Of a DNA stretch of 64,000 nucleotides, positions 36,537 to 45,158 are shown piece after piece. The translations under genes and the position numbers were made by a program. Every line of letters starts with the position of its first letter. The stretch's first letter is position 1. Under the pieces are notes generated by a model. The model made no database searches. It was not told the DNA's origin and was given only the letters and a program-made list of their open reading frames with translations. The stretch spans positions 1-64,000 of the forward strand of contig KV835908.1 in assembly GCA_001838165.1 (NCBI GenBank), given 5' to 3'. The stretch comes from Actinomyces sp. HMSC035G02. GTDB taxonomy: Bacteria; Actinomycetota; Actinomycetes; Actinomycetales; Actinomycetaceae.

Positions 36537-37505
36537 ATGACCCGCGTAGCTGCCATTGACTGTGGAACCAATTCGATCCGACTGCTCGTCGCCGATGGGC
36601 GTATCGGCGAAGACGGCCGTCCCCATCTGTCGGACCTGACTCGCCAGATGCGCATCGTGCGCCTGGGACAGGGCGTGGATGCGCGCGGCTACCTGGATCC
36701 TGCGGCGATCGAGCGTACGGTGGAGGCCACGGTCGAATACCAGCGCATGATCGAGGCCCTGGGAGCGACGAGCACTCGTTTCGTGGCGACCTCTGCGACG
36801 CGCGACGCGTCCAACAGCGCGGACTTCGTGCGTCAGATCAAGGCCATCATCGGCGTGGAGCCCGAGGTCGTTGTCGGCACGGAGGAAGCCTCCCTGTCCT
36901 TCAACGGCGCGGTGAGTGGCCTAGGCGAGTCCGTCACCGCCCCGATGCTGGTCGTCGATATCGGTGGTGGGTCGACGGAGCTGGTGCTCGGCTCGACCCG
37001 CGTCGAACAGGCGATTTCGATCGACATGGGCGCCGTGCGCGTCACCGAAAAGTTCTTCTCTCACGTGGATCCGGCGGGCGGCGTGCCCGTCGAGGACCAG
37101 GAGCGCGCGATCGCGTGGATCGATGAGCAGCTGGACGGCGCGGAAAAGTCCGTGGACCTGACGCGCGTGCGCTCTCTCGTGGGCGTAGCGGGCACGGTGA
37201 CCACCCTGACGGCCCAGGCGCTGGGTCTCACGTCGTACCAGCCCGAGCGTATCCACGGCGCTCGACTGAGCGCGGCACAGTTCGAGGAGGCCGTGCGCTT
37301 CATGGTCGATCAGCCGACCTCCGTGAAGGCTTCCCTGGGCTTCATGCCCGAGGGGCGCGAGGACGTCATCGCGGCTGGCGCGCTTATCTGGAGCCGCATC
37401 GTCACGCGCGTTCTGGCGCGCGCCGAGGCCGCCGGGCACCCGATCGAGCAGATCGTCACCTCCGAGCACGACATCCTCGACGGCATCGCACAGGCGATGA
37501 TCTGA
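36537..37505 (+). CDS. Ppx/GppA family phosphatase
   Basis: A 322-residue exopolyphosphatase or pppGpp phosphatase-type enzyme of the ASKHA fold. Motifs: AAIDCGTNSIRLLV (phosphate loop 1), DIGGGSTELVLG (loop 2) and GVAGTVTTLTA. I start it at the ATG at 36537, since the open frame from 36483 begins in the intergenic gap after DUF501. It is shorter than E. coli Ppx and lacks its C-terminal domain, as is typical in actinobacteria. The tRNA gene follows 52 bases later. Confidence 0.9.
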   Translation: MTRVAAIDCGTNSIRLLVADGRIGEDGRPHLSDLTRQMRIVRLGQGVDARGYLDPAAIERTVEATVEYQRMIEALGATSTRFVATSATRDASNSADFVRQIKAIIGVEPEVVVGTEEASLSFNGAVSGLGESVTAPMLVVDIGGGSTELVLGSTRVEQAISIDMGAVRVTEKFFSHVDPAGGVPVEDQERAIAWIDEQLDGAEKSVDLTRVRSLVGVAGTVTTLTAQALGLTSYQPERIHGARLSAAQFEEAVRFMVDQPTSVKASLGFMPEGREDVIAAGALIWSRIVTRVLARAEAAGHPIEQIVTSEHDILDGIAQAMI

Positions 37506-37557
37506 GCGGAGCTTGAGGCGAACGCCAGCCTCCCGTAGGCTGGACGTGCGCGTGCGC

Positions 37558-37631
37558 GCCCCCGTGGCCCAATTGGCAGAGGCAACCGACTTAAAATCGG
37601 TGTGTTGTGGGTTCGAGTCCCACCGGGGGTA
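37558..37631 (+). tRNA. tRNA with UAA anticodon (Leu by codon), short variable loop
   Basis: A 74-base cloverleaf. The acceptor arms GCCCCCG and CGGGGGT close with a first G-U pair. The anticodon stem is ACCGA/TCGGT with loop CTTAAAA, so the anticodon is TAA. The T arm GTGGG-TTCGAGT-CCCAC is perfect and the discriminator is A; CCA is not encoded. The variable region is only five bases, a class I shape, although bacterial leucine tRNAs are normally class II with a long arm. The codon reading is leucine; the amino-acid identity is uncertain. Confidence 0.85.
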
Positions 37632-37785
37632 CTGACGGCAGGCCTCATCGACGAGGCTGGGGCTCAGCGGGCATACCTGACCTCGCGTGGACGCAGGGTT
37701 GCGCTGCGCGCATAATGGAACGTTTCCCACTTGTGGGTGCCACGTGCGACACTAGTGGCAGTACATCACTGACCAAGGAGGAAAT

Positions 37786-38766
37786 ATGGCCAACCCGGTG
37801 ATGAATTCGATCGTCAAGGACTGGTCGACCCAGTCGACGACTCCCGCCGGCTACCCCGAGATGCCGGGGTACCAGCCCGCCTCGCAGCAGGCGCAGAATC
37901 CCTACGCGGGTGCGACTAACCCGTACGGTGCCCAGCAGGGCGTCGACTATTCGGGGCAGCCGGTCTACGGCACTGCGCAGGCTGGCACCGGGGGCTCCCC
38001 GGTTTCGTCCGGTTACGAGGAGCAGATGGCCTCGTACGAGGCGATGATGAACGCTCCCGCGGCCGACGCGGTGGACCGCGGGATGATGACCTTCGACGAC
38101 GTCGTGGTCAAGTCCATCATGTGCTTCGGCCTGCTTCTCGTGGGCGCGGTGGCCGGATGGATGACGGGCATCGTTGCGATGGGTGTCGCGATGGTGTTGT
38201 TCTTCGCCTCGTGCGCAGTGACGCTGGGCCTGGCAATCTTCATCCAGTTCTCGAAGAAGATTCGCCCGGGTGCCATCGTCACCTACTCCCTCATTGAGGG
38301 CTTCAGCCTCGGCGTGATCTCCTACACCTTTGAGGCCTACTTCCCGGGCATCGTGATCAGCGCTGTTCTGGCGACCCTCGTCGTCATCGGTACGACCTTG
38401 GCTGCCTTCATGATGGGCTTCGTGCGTAACTCGTCGACGCTGACCCGCGTCGCGGGGATCGGTTCCATTGCCTTCTTCTTCTACTACCTCGTCACCTTTG
38501 CGCTGTCGGTCACCGGCCTCGTCGACATGACGGCGGTGAACAACGCGAAGATCTTCGGTATTCCGCTCGGCATCATCATCGGTGTTCTCGCCGTCTTCAT
38601 CGGCGTGCTGTGCCTCGTGCGCGACTTCGATGCCGTCAAGGTCGGCGTCGCCAACAACGTGCCTGAGAAGTACTCGTGGCTGTGCACCTTCGCCATCATG
38701 ACCGACGTCATCTGGATCTACCTCGAGATCCTCAAGATCCTGTCCTACTTCATGCGCCGCGACTGA
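37786..38766 (+). CDS. Bax inhibitor-1/YccA family membrane protein
   Basis: A 326-residue membrane protein with about seven hydrophobic segments in residues 105-325 and a Pro/Gln/Gly/Tyr-rich N-terminal tail (about 15-80). The family is linked to calcium leak or membrane stress, but the bacterial role is not settled. The acidic-aromatic end (IYLEILKILSYFMRRD) resembles the family C-terminus. The ATG follows AAGGAGGAAAT, a strong site. It is 155 bases after the tRNA, followed by an FKBP gene 34 bases downstream. Confidence 0.85.
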   Translation: MANPVMNSIVKDWSTQSTTPAGYPEMPGYQPASQQAQNPYAGATNPYGAQQGVDYSGQPVYGTAQAGTGGSPVSSGYEEQMASYEAMMNAPAADAVDRGMMTFDDVVVKSIMCFGLLLVGAVAGWMTGIVAMGVAMVLFFASCAVTLGLAIFIQFSKKIRPGAIVTYSLIEGFSLGVISYTFEAYFPGIVISAVLATLVVIGTTLAAFMMGFVRNSSTLTRVAGIGSIAFFFYYLVTFALSVTGLVDMTAVNNAKIFGIPLGIIIGVLAVFIGVLCLVRDFDAVKVGVANNVPEKYSWLCTFAIMTDVIWIYLEILKILSYFMRRD

Positions 38767-38799
38767 CGCGCCGCTTCACCGACCCTAAGGAAAGACCCC

Positions 38800-39198
38800 A
38801 TGGAAAACATCTCTGTTGCCGGCGAATTCGGCCGCAAGCCCGCCCTGTCCTTCGACGGCACCCCCTCCGACGAGCTCGTCGTCGAGGTCCTCCACGCAGG
38901 TGACGGCCAGGAGGTCGAGGCCGGCGACACCATCACCTGCCACTACTACGGCGCGGTCTTCGGCTCCGACGTGGACTTCGATAACTCCTTCGACCGCGGC
39001 GGCGCCCTGTCCTTCCAGATCGGCGTCGGAATGGTCATCCCCGGCTGGGACGAGGGCCTTGTGGGCAAGCGCGTGGGCGACCGCGTCCTGCTGTCCATCC
39101 CCTCCGAGCTCGGCTACGGCGCTCGCGGCGTTCCGCAGGCTGGAATCCCCGGCGGCGCGACCCTCGTGTTCGTCACCGACATTCTGGGCGTGAACTGA
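38800..39198 (+). CDS. FKBP-type peptidyl-prolyl isomerase
   Basis: A 132-residue cytosolic proline isomerase. The single FKBP domain spans about 35-130: GDTITCHYYGAVFGSD, FDNSFDRGGALSFQIGVGMV, IPGWDEGLVGKRVGDRVLL and GVPQAGIPGGATLVFVTDIL give the binding-pocket residues. The ATG lies 10 bases after AAGGAAA. It likely shares a message with the BI-1-type gene upstream. A convergent hairpin follows. Confidence 0.93.
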   Translation: MENISVAGEFGRKPALSFDGTPSDELVVEVLHAGDGQEVEAGDTITCHYYGAVFGSDVDFDNSFDRGGALSFQIGVGMVIPGWDEGLVGKRVGDRVLLSIPSELGYGARGVPQAGIPGGATLVFVTDILGVN

Positions 39199-39216
39199 TC
39201 TCACGCGATTTGGGGG

Positions 39217-39240
39217 GGGCCGGCACTAACGTGCCGGCCC
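39217..39240. terminator. Hairpin between FKBP and msrA
   Basis: GGGCCGGCAC and GTGCCGGCCC pair perfectly over 10 bp with a TAAC loop, between convergent genes, so it can serve both strands. No T run on either side. Confidence 0.65.
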
Positions 39241-39265
39241 GCCCCACATCTGTGTCACGCGTGGG

Positions 39266-39892
39266 CTACTCGTGGGGGAGCGCCGGGCAGGCGATGCCCG
39301 TACGGGCGTGGCACTCGTAGCCGCCAGGGTTCTTGAACAGGTACTGCTGGTGGTAGTCCTCCGCGTACCAGAAACGTGCGGTGGAGCCAGCATCTGGAGC
39401 GGGGGAGATGACCGTTTGAATCGGGCCGAAACCGCGCTCAGTGAGCACCTCCTGGTAGGCCGCTCGCAGGGCGGTCGCATCTCGTAGCTGCTCGGGTGTG
39501 GTCGTCCAGATCTGCGAACGGTACTGGTCGCCGATGTCATTGCCCTGTCCGCCCACCTGCGTCGGATCGTGGATCTCGAAGAAAAGCCGAACCAGGTCAG
39601 CGGCGCTCGTGAGCGCGGTATCGAAGACGACACGGACGGTCTCCGCATGCCCAGTCGTATGAGAACACACCTGCTCGTACGTCGGGTTGGGCGACTGTCC
39701 GCCCATGTAGCCGGTCGCCGTGGTCACGACACCGGGGGCATTCCACAGGGCCTTCTCGACGCCCCAGAAGCAGCCCGCGGCAAGGTAGATGATCTCCTGG
39801 CCGGCCCCGGCCTCGTCCCTCATGTTCGAGCCGAGGACCGCGTGCGTGGAGACGTGAACGTTCGTATGTGCCTGCTTGAAAAACGATGTCAT
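39266..39892 (-). CDS. msrA: Peptide-methionine (S)-S-oxide reductase
   Basis: Repairs oxidised methionine (S form) in proteins using thioredoxin. The 208 residues contain the catalytic AAGCFWGVEKALW (active-site Cys about residue 43), GYMGGQSPNPTYEQV and the conserved HDPTQVGGQGNDIGDQYRS and FWYAEDYHQQYL. Start choice is uncertain: I keep the ATG at 39892, but an in-frame ATG at 39823 would remove 23 residues. Just after that second ATG the coding sequence contains CCCCGGCCTCGTC (39805-39817), a word otherwise mostly intergenic here. Confidence 0.92.
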   Translation of the reverse strand: MTSFFKQAHTNVHVSTHAVLGSNMRDEAGAGQEIIYLAAGCFWGVEKALWNAPGVVTTATGYMGGQSPNPTYEQVCSHTTGHAETVRVVFDTALTSAADLVRLFFEIHDPTQVGGQGNDIGDQYRSQIWTTTPEQLRDATALRAAYQEVLTERGFGPIQTVISPAPDAGSTARFWYAEDYHQQYLFKNPGGYECHARTGIACPALPHE

Positions 39893-39991
39893 GGGTCCCA
39901 GTATGCGCCCCTTGTGGCCGGTGAGCGCGCTGCGCGGACGGAAATGGGGCCGCAGGCGAGTACGCTTAGGGGTGAATGAAAAGGAGGGACC

Positions 39992-41476
39992 GTGGCCGAC
40001 ACTCAGGAACAGCCGCGCTGGAAGCTATCCGACCTGATGGGCAGGCTCTCAGCTGCCCTGCCGACGAAGCACGCAGATGAGCCCGCGCCCGCACCCGTTA
40101 TGGTGTCGGTGCGCGAGGAACACGAGGATGAGCGCGACGTTGCAGCCGCCGTTCCGCGCACCCTCCGCGTGGCCGCGGCGATCTCGTGGCGTACCCTCGT
40201 CGTCGCCGGCCTGGTCTTGGCTGTGCTGTGGGGGATTGCCCGCCTGACGCTTGTCATCATGCCGGTCGCGATCGCGTTGACGGTGGCGGTGCTTCTCGAA
40301 CCCCTCGTCTCTTGGATGCGTCGCCGCCTGCACTTTCCCTCGTCGCTGGCCGCTACCGTCGGTCTGCTGGTCTTCTTCGCCGCCGTTGCGGGCGCGCTGA
40401 GCCAGGCTGCCGCCGAACTCATCCAGCAGGTGCCGTATCTGGCTCAGCAGGCCGCCGAGGGTTTCCGCGCCCTACTCGACGCGATTGTGCACAATGAGTT
40501 CTTGCAGAACGGCCCTCTCAAGATCGACACGACCGTCTTGACGGCAGCTGCCGAGCAGCTGCGTTCCGAGCTGGTGAACTGGCTGAATAGCAATAAGGAA
40601 ACGCTGGCGACCGGTGCCCTGAGCATCACATCGTCGGTGGGTACGCTGGCGACCTCCGGCCTGACGATGCTCTTCTGTCTGTTCTTCTTCCTCAAGGAGG
40701 GGCGCTCGATCTGGCTGTGGTGTGTGCGCCTGCTGCCCGCCCCTGCCCGCGTTCCCGTTCACGAGAGTGCGATCCGCGGTTGGGCGACGTTCGGCTCCTA
40801 CGTGCGCACGCAGATCCAGGTGGCGGCCATCGACGCGCTCGGCATCGCGCTGGGCGCGTTCTTCCTGGGCGTGCCCCTGGCCATTCCGATCGGTGTCATC
40901 ACATTCTTCGCCGCGTTCGTGCCCATTCTGGGCGCCCTGACGTCCGGCGTCATCGCGGTGCTTGTGGCGGCCGTGAACGGCGGTCTGACGAAGGCAATCA
41001 TCATGCTGGTGATCATCCTGGTGGTCCAGCAGGTTGAATCAAACATCCTGCAGCCCTTCATGATGTCGAATGCCGTCTCCCTGCACCCCGTCGCCGTCAT
41101 GCTCGTCATTACCGCCGGATCGGCGATCGCGGGCATCGCGGGCGCGATCTTCTCGGTGCCGATCGCGGCCTTCATCAACGCGACCGTCATGTACCTGCAC
41201 GGGTATGACCCGATGCCCGAGCTGGCGACCGCTGAGGATCGCCCGGGTGGCCCTCCCGGTATGCTCGAGGAGAAGATTGCCGCCTCCTACGCGGGTAAGC
41301 CCGATACGCGCCCGTACGTGGCTCGCGCGGAGTCGAGCGAGGACGAGGTCGTGGCGGCCGTGGATCTTCACGTCGAGGCCCGCGCCGAGTCGGAGGGCGA
41401 GGCGGATCAGGACGAAGCTCCGGCTGGCGAGAAGCAGCAGCCGGGAGAACCTCCGACACCCCACGTGGAGGCGTAA
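39992..41476 (+). CDS. AI-2E family transporter (PerM-like)
   Basis: A 494-residue membrane protein with about eight hydrophobic segments (residues 60-390) in the PerM/AI-2E exporter pattern, including IALTVAVLLEPLVSWMRRRL and VQQVESNILQPFMM. The substrate of actinobacterial members is unknown, and the AI-2 assignment is only by family. The GTG follows AAGGAGGG. The last 90 residues are acidic and disordered (Glu/Ala/Asp-rich). A strong hairpin separates it from greA. Confidence 0.85.
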   Translation: MADTQEQPRWKLSDLMGRLSAALPTKHADEPAPAPVMVSVREEHEDERDVAAAVPRTLRVAAAISWRTLVVAGLVLAVLWGIARLTLVIMPVAIALTVAVLLEPLVSWMRRRLHFPSSLAATVGLLVFFAAVAGALSQAAAELIQQVPYLAQQAAEGFRALLDAIVHNEFLQNGPLKIDTTVLTAAAEQLRSELVNWLNSNKETLATGALSITSSVGTLATSGLTMLFCLFFFLKEGRSIWLWCVRLLPAPARVPVHESAIRGWATFGSYVRTQIQVAAIDALGIALGAFFLGVPLAIPIGVITFFAAFVPILGALTSGVIAVLVAAVNGGLTKAIIMLVIILVVQQVESNILQPFMMSNAVSLHPVAVMLVITAGSAIAGIAGAIFSVPIAAFINATVMYLHGYDPMPELATAEDRPGGPPGMLEEKIAASYAGKPDTRPYVARAESSEDEVVAAVDLHVEARAESEGEADQDEAPAGEKQQPGEPPTPHVEA

Positions 41477-41502
41477 GGCTTCCTCACGCGCGTATGTAAC
41501 GC

Positions 41503-41536
41503 GAAGCGGGTCCCACCGAGTGGTGGGACCCGCTTC
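41503..41536. terminator. Hairpin between permease and greA
   Basis: A perfect 15-bp stem (GAAGCGGGTCCCACC with GGTGGGACCCGCTTC) around GAGT, between convergent genes. No T run, but either strand can form it. Confidence 0.7.
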
Positions 41537-41583
41537 GGGTTGATTGAGGGGGCGAGGCCGGGTGGGCCTGCTCGCCTGGGAAA

Positions 41584-42063
41584 TCAGCCTTCGAAGGGCT
41601 TGGCGTCGAGAATCTCGACGTCGATCATGCGGCCCGTGGGGGCCTCGAAGGAGAGCTTGTCGCCGGCCTTGTGGCCGATGACGGCAGCGCCCAGGGGAGC
41701 CTGCGCGGAGAAGACCTGGATGCCCAGGTCGCCGCCGGCGTCACGCGAACCGAGCAGGAACTTCTGCTCGCGGCCTGCCACCAGGGCCGTGACGACCATG
41801 CCGGGCTCGACGATGCCGTCGTCGGCGGGGGTCTCTCCGACCTCTGCGTGCTCCAGCATTTCCTGGAGGGCCTGGATGCGGGTCTCGTTCATGGACTGCT
41901 CGTTGCGCGCGGCGTGGTAGCCGCCGTTCTCGCGAAGGTCGCCCTCCTGGCGGGCGGCGTCGATGAGGCGTGCGATCTCAACGCGCTTGACCTCGACGCG
42001 CTCCTTCAGCTCGCTTGCGAGCAAGTCGTACTGGGCCTGCGTGAGCCACTGTGTGTCAGCCAT
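41584..42063 (-). CDS. greA: Transcription elongation factor GreA
   Basis: Rescues backtracked RNA polymerase by stimulating transcript cleavage. The 159 residues have the N-terminal coiled coil (about 1-78) with the tip motif GDLRENGGYHAAR and the C-terminal FKBP-like domain. On the minus strand GGAGG lies a few bases before the ATG at 42063. The neighbouring hemolysin III gene is 115 bases further and on the same strand. Confidence 0.95.
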   Translation of the reverse strand: MADTQWLTQAQYDLLASELKERVEVKRVEIARLIDAARQEGDLRENGGYHAARNEQSMNETRIQALQEMLEHAEVGETPADDGIVEPGMVVTALVAGREQKFLLGSRDAGGDLGIQVFSAQAPLGAAVIGHKAGDKLSFEAPTGRMIDVEILDAKPFEG

Positions 42064-42178
42064 GGTTCCTCCAATGACGTGTCAGTAACCGAGCGCCGAC
42101 ACACGGGTGTCGGCGCGCATGGTGTCGAGTGTAGCAACATTGAGCCTGGCCATGAGCACAGCCTGGTCGGGCGGCGCG

Positions 42179-42862
42179 TCAGGAATTCAAGACCGCCAGG
42201 TAGACGGCGACGCAGTGGCAGGCCCACGCGGCGACGGTGAAGGCGTGGAAGATTTCGTGGAAGCCGAACCAGGTGGGGGAGGGGTCGGGCTTCTTCGTGC
42301 CGTAGACGACCGCTCCCAGCGTGTACAGGACGCCTCCGGCGACGATCAGCCACACGACGATGGGTCCGCCGCCCGCCCACAGCTGCGGCAGGTACCAGAC
42401 CGCGACCCAGCCGAGCGCGACGTAGACGAGGGTGGTCAGCCAACGCGGGGCAGTGGGCCAGAAGAGGTTGAGGAGGATGCCGACGATGGCTCCGCCCCAG
42501 ACGACCGACAGGAGAACAGCTGCGTCTGATCGGTCCAGGAGCGCGATCGTGATCGGCGTGTAGGTGCCTGCGATGAGTAGGAAGATGTTGGAGTGGTCCA
42601 GGCGCTTCCACATGATCTCCCAGCGCGGGGCCCAGTAGAAGCGGTGGTAGGCCGCGGAGACGCCGAAGAGGACGAGGGAGCACGCCAGGTAAACGGCGGA
42701 TCCGATCTTCGTCGGAGTCGTGGGCGCCAGGCAGACGAGGACGATGGACGCGGCCAGGGACAGCGGTGCGGCGGCCAGGTGCAGCCACCCGCGCAGCTTG
42801 GGCTTGATCTGCACGAGCTGGCCCGAGAACCACTCCTTGGGCGTGAGCGATGCGATCTTCAT
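42179..42862 (-). CDS. Hemolysin III / TrhA-PAQR family membrane protein
   Basis: A 227-residue protein with seven membrane segments. The family signature residues are present: SAAYHRFYW, RLDHSNIFLLIAGTYTP and the late HEIFHAFTVAAWACHCVAV, with the Ser-His-Asp-His set. Bacterial members affect membrane lipid balance; a true hemolysin activity is not implied. The ATG at 42862 has a GGGGA site nearby. Confidence 0.87.
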   Translation of the reverse strand: MKIASLTPKEWFSGQLVQIKPKLRGWLHLAAAPLSLAASIVLVCLAPTTPTKIGSAVYLACSLVLFGVSAAYHRFYWAPRWEIMWKRLDHSNIFLLIAGTYTPITIALLDRSDAAVLLSVVWGGAIVGILLNLFWPTAPRWLTTLVYVALGWVAVWYLPQLWAGGGPIVVWLIVAGGVLYTLGAVVYGTKKPDPSPTWFGFHEIFHAFTVAAWACHCVAVYLAVLNS

Positions 42863-43046
42863 CCGTTCCCCCTGTCAACCTGTCAACATTTCTTACGAGT
42901 CCGTAGGTTACTACGCCGTAACTTATTGTGGCAGGCGCGTTCTCGCACTCCGAGAGTACTTGTGTTTCCCTGTGACCCACGGCGCGATACCCTTAATAAC
43001 ATAAGAGTACGCCGCGCCACAGGGTGCGACAGTAGGGAGGGACATC

Positions 43047-43808
43047 ATGGCCCAGTGGAACATGCTCTACGACATGTACGAGCGTCGCCTCAAAGCCGAG
43101 CTGTCTGACGCCGCCGTGCCCGCCCACATTGGCGTCATCCTGGATGGCAACCGCCGCTGGGCGAAGTCGCTGGGCGCGACCGCCTCGCAGGGACACCGAG
43201 CTGGCGCCGGAAAGATCAGCGAGTTCCTCCAGTGGTCCGACGACGCGGGTGTGTCGATCGTGACGCTGTGGCTCCTGTCAACCGACAACCTCTCGCGCGA
43301 TGCCGGCGAGCTGGGCGAGCTGCTGCGCATCATCTGCGAGGCCGTGTCACTCCTGGCGGATCAGGGACGCTGGAAGCTGGCCGTGGTCGGTGACCTGTCC
43401 CTGCTGCCCGAGAAGGTGTCCGAGGACCTGCGTGCCTCCGTCGCGCGCACCGCCGACGTACAGGGAATGACCGTCAATATCGCGGTCGGCTACGGCGGCC
43501 GACACGAGATCACCGAGGCCGTGCGTTCCATGATGCGTGAGGCGTCGGCCCAGGGGCGCACCCTCGAGGAGCTCGCCGACTCCTTCACTGACGCGGACAT
43601 CACCGCGCACCTGTACACGAAGGACCAGCCCGACCCCGACCTCGTCATCCGAACGTCGGGCGAGCAGCGCCTGTCGGGCTTCATGCTGTGGCAGTCCGTG
43701 CACTCCGAGTACTACTTCTGCGAGGTCTACTGGCCCGACTTCCGCCGCGTCGACTTCCTGCGCGCCCTGCGCTCCTACGCGCAGCGCGAGCGCCGCATGG
43801 GCAAGTAA
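43047..43808 (+). CDS. uppS: Isoprenyl transferase (undecaprenyl diphosphate synthase type)
   Basis: A 253-residue cis-prenyl transferase that adds isoprene units in Z configuration; the product carries wall and glycan precursors, including those the glycan locus would need. Motifs: VILDGNRRWAKSLG (Asp, Arg), VTLWLLSTDN and DLVIRTSGEQRLSGFMLWQS. The ATG follows GGGAGG. The exact chain length made is uncertain, since actinobacteria often have a second short-chain paralogue. Confidence 0.93.
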   Translation: MAQWNMLYDMYERRLKAELSDAAVPAHIGVILDGNRRWAKSLGATASQGHRAGAGKISEFLQWSDDAGVSIVTLWLLSTDNLSRDAGELGELLRIICEAVSLLADQGRWKLAVVGDLSLLPEKVSEDLRASVARTADVQGMTVNIAVGYGGRHEITEAVRSMMREASAQGRTLEELADSFTDADITAHLYTKDQPDPDLVIRTSGEQRLSGFMLWQSVHSEYYFCEVYWPDFRRVDFLRALRSYAQRERRMGK

Positions 43809-43840
43809 GCATGCGTCGAGCGCGGCGACGCGCGCATTAA

Positions 43841-43875
43841 ACGAGGCCGGACCCCGATGTGGGGACCGGCCTCGT
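43841..43875. terminator. Hairpin between uppS and PfkB kinase
   Basis: ACGAGGCCGGACCCC and GGGGACCGGCCTCGT pair over 15 positions with one mismatch, around a five-base loop, between convergent genes. Both arms contain the word that recurs between genes in this window. Confidence 0.68.
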
Positions 43876-43891
43876 CACGTGTGTGGCGTGC

Positions 43892-44827
43892 TTAGGAGAG
43901 TTCGTGTGCCCAGGGCGGGTTCGCGCCCTTGCGTGAGACGGTCACGTCGGAGACGGCGCTGGCGCGGTCGATGATGGCGCGGACCTGCTCCTCGGGCAGG
44001 GAACGCAGTGCCTCGCGCGCGTCGGCACCTCGCAGGCCCATGCCCCACATGGCGTCGATCATGCCGCCCATGAAAGAGTCACCCGCGCCGACCGTGTCGA
44101 CGACCTCGACGTCGCCCGGGGTCTTCGTGAAGCGCAGGCCCGAGGCCGTGGCGACGTCGCTCCCGTGCTTTCCGCGCGTGACGACCACGAGGGAGGGGCC
44201 CATGCCGAGCCAACGCTCCACGACCTCGTCGATGCTGGCGCCGCCGGTCAGCCAGTCGATGTCCTCGTCGGAGACCTTGACGACGTCAGCCAGGGCGATA
44301 AAACGCTCGAGGGAGGCGAGCGCCGCAGCGGGCTCGCCCATAATCGAGGGGCGCGCGTTCGGGTCGAAGCACACGAGCGCGTGCTCGCGGCCGCGGGTCA
44401 GCGCGTCTAGGACCGCGGAGGCGCCAGGCTCGATGATCGCCGAAATCGAGCCCGCCTCGATGATCTGCGCGGTAGGCGGAACGGTGATTGGTGGAGCCGG
44501 TGCCCACTCCAGGTCGAAGGTGTAGGAGGCGGCGCCGTTTTCGTCGAGGCGCGCGAGGGCCGTCGACGTGTGCGAGGCGCCGCGCGAGGCCCCGGTGACG
44601 TGCACGCCGGAATCGTACATGTGGAAGTCGATGAGACGGCCGTACTCGTCCAGACCGATCCAGGTCGCCAGCGCCACAGGACGGCCGAGGCGTCCCAGTG
44701 TCAGGGCGACGTTCGCGGGAGAACCGCCCGGTATCTCGACGGGGCAGTCGGGCTGCTCATACGTCATGACGACGTCGATGAGCGCCTCGCCGATCGCGAG
44801 AATGTGGGGGCCAGATTGCACCGTCAT
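43892..44827 (-). CDS. PfkB-family carbohydrate kinase
   Basis: A 311-residue sugar kinase of the ribokinase family, fructokinase-like. EALIDVVMTYEQ and GGSPANVALTLGRLG form the substrate region, and DTVGAGDSFMGGM near 255 is the anion hole and catalytic Asp motif. On the minus strand GAGGAG precedes the ATG at 44827. It is the last gene of a leftward group after xseA and xseB. Exact sugar unknown. Confidence 0.87.
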   Translation of the reverse strand: MTVQSGPHILAIGEALIDVVMTYEQPDCPVEIPGGSPANVALTLGRLGRPVALATWIGLDEYGRLIDFHMYDSGVHVTGASRGASHTSTALARLDENGAASYTFDLEWAPAPPITVPPTAQIIEAGSISAIIEPGASAVLDALTRGREHALVCFDPNARPSIMGEPAAALASLERFIALADVVKVSDEDIDWLTGGASIDEVVERWLGMGPSLVVVTRGKHGSDVATASGLRFTKTPGDVEVVDTVGAGDSFMGGMIDAMWGMGLRGADAREALRSLPEEQVRAIIDRASAVSDVTVSRKGANPPWAHELS

Positions 44828-44870
44828 GGCATCTCCTCACCTGCGTGTGAGCGGATCTACAGAATGTACA

Positions 44871-45101
44871 TTAGCGTGCTTCGGGGGAGGGAGTGGAGGT
44901 GCGTCCAGAAAGACGCTCCTGAGCACCGTCCAGGATCTGGGAACAGCGGGCTGCCAGGGCTTCGCCGCGTTCCCACATCGTGAGAGTGTCCTCGAGCGGG
45001 GCCTGACCGCCCTCGAGGGCCTGGACGATGCGCACGAGTTCGTCGCGCGCCTCCTCGTAGCCGAGGGACTGGGGGTCGGGGAGCTGGTCGTTCGTGGTCA
45101 T
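44871..45101 (-). CDS. xseB: Exodeoxyribonuclease VII small subunit
   Basis: A 76-residue helical partner of XseA. GYEEARDELVRIVQALEGG then PLEDTLTMWERGEAL is the family pattern of two helices. AAAGGA lies before the ATG on the minus strand. It is 57 bases downstream of xseA, with a perfect copy of GACGAGGCCGGGG (45133-45145) in the gap. Confidence 0.92.
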   Translation of the reverse strand: MTTNDQLPDPQSLGYEEARDELVRIVQALEGGQAPLEDTLTMWERGEALAARCSQILDGAQERLSGRTSTPSPEAR

Positions 45102-45158
45102 GAGTTTGTTCCTTTGAGTGGGATGTACGGGGGACGAGGCCGGGGTTGCCTCGCGGGA

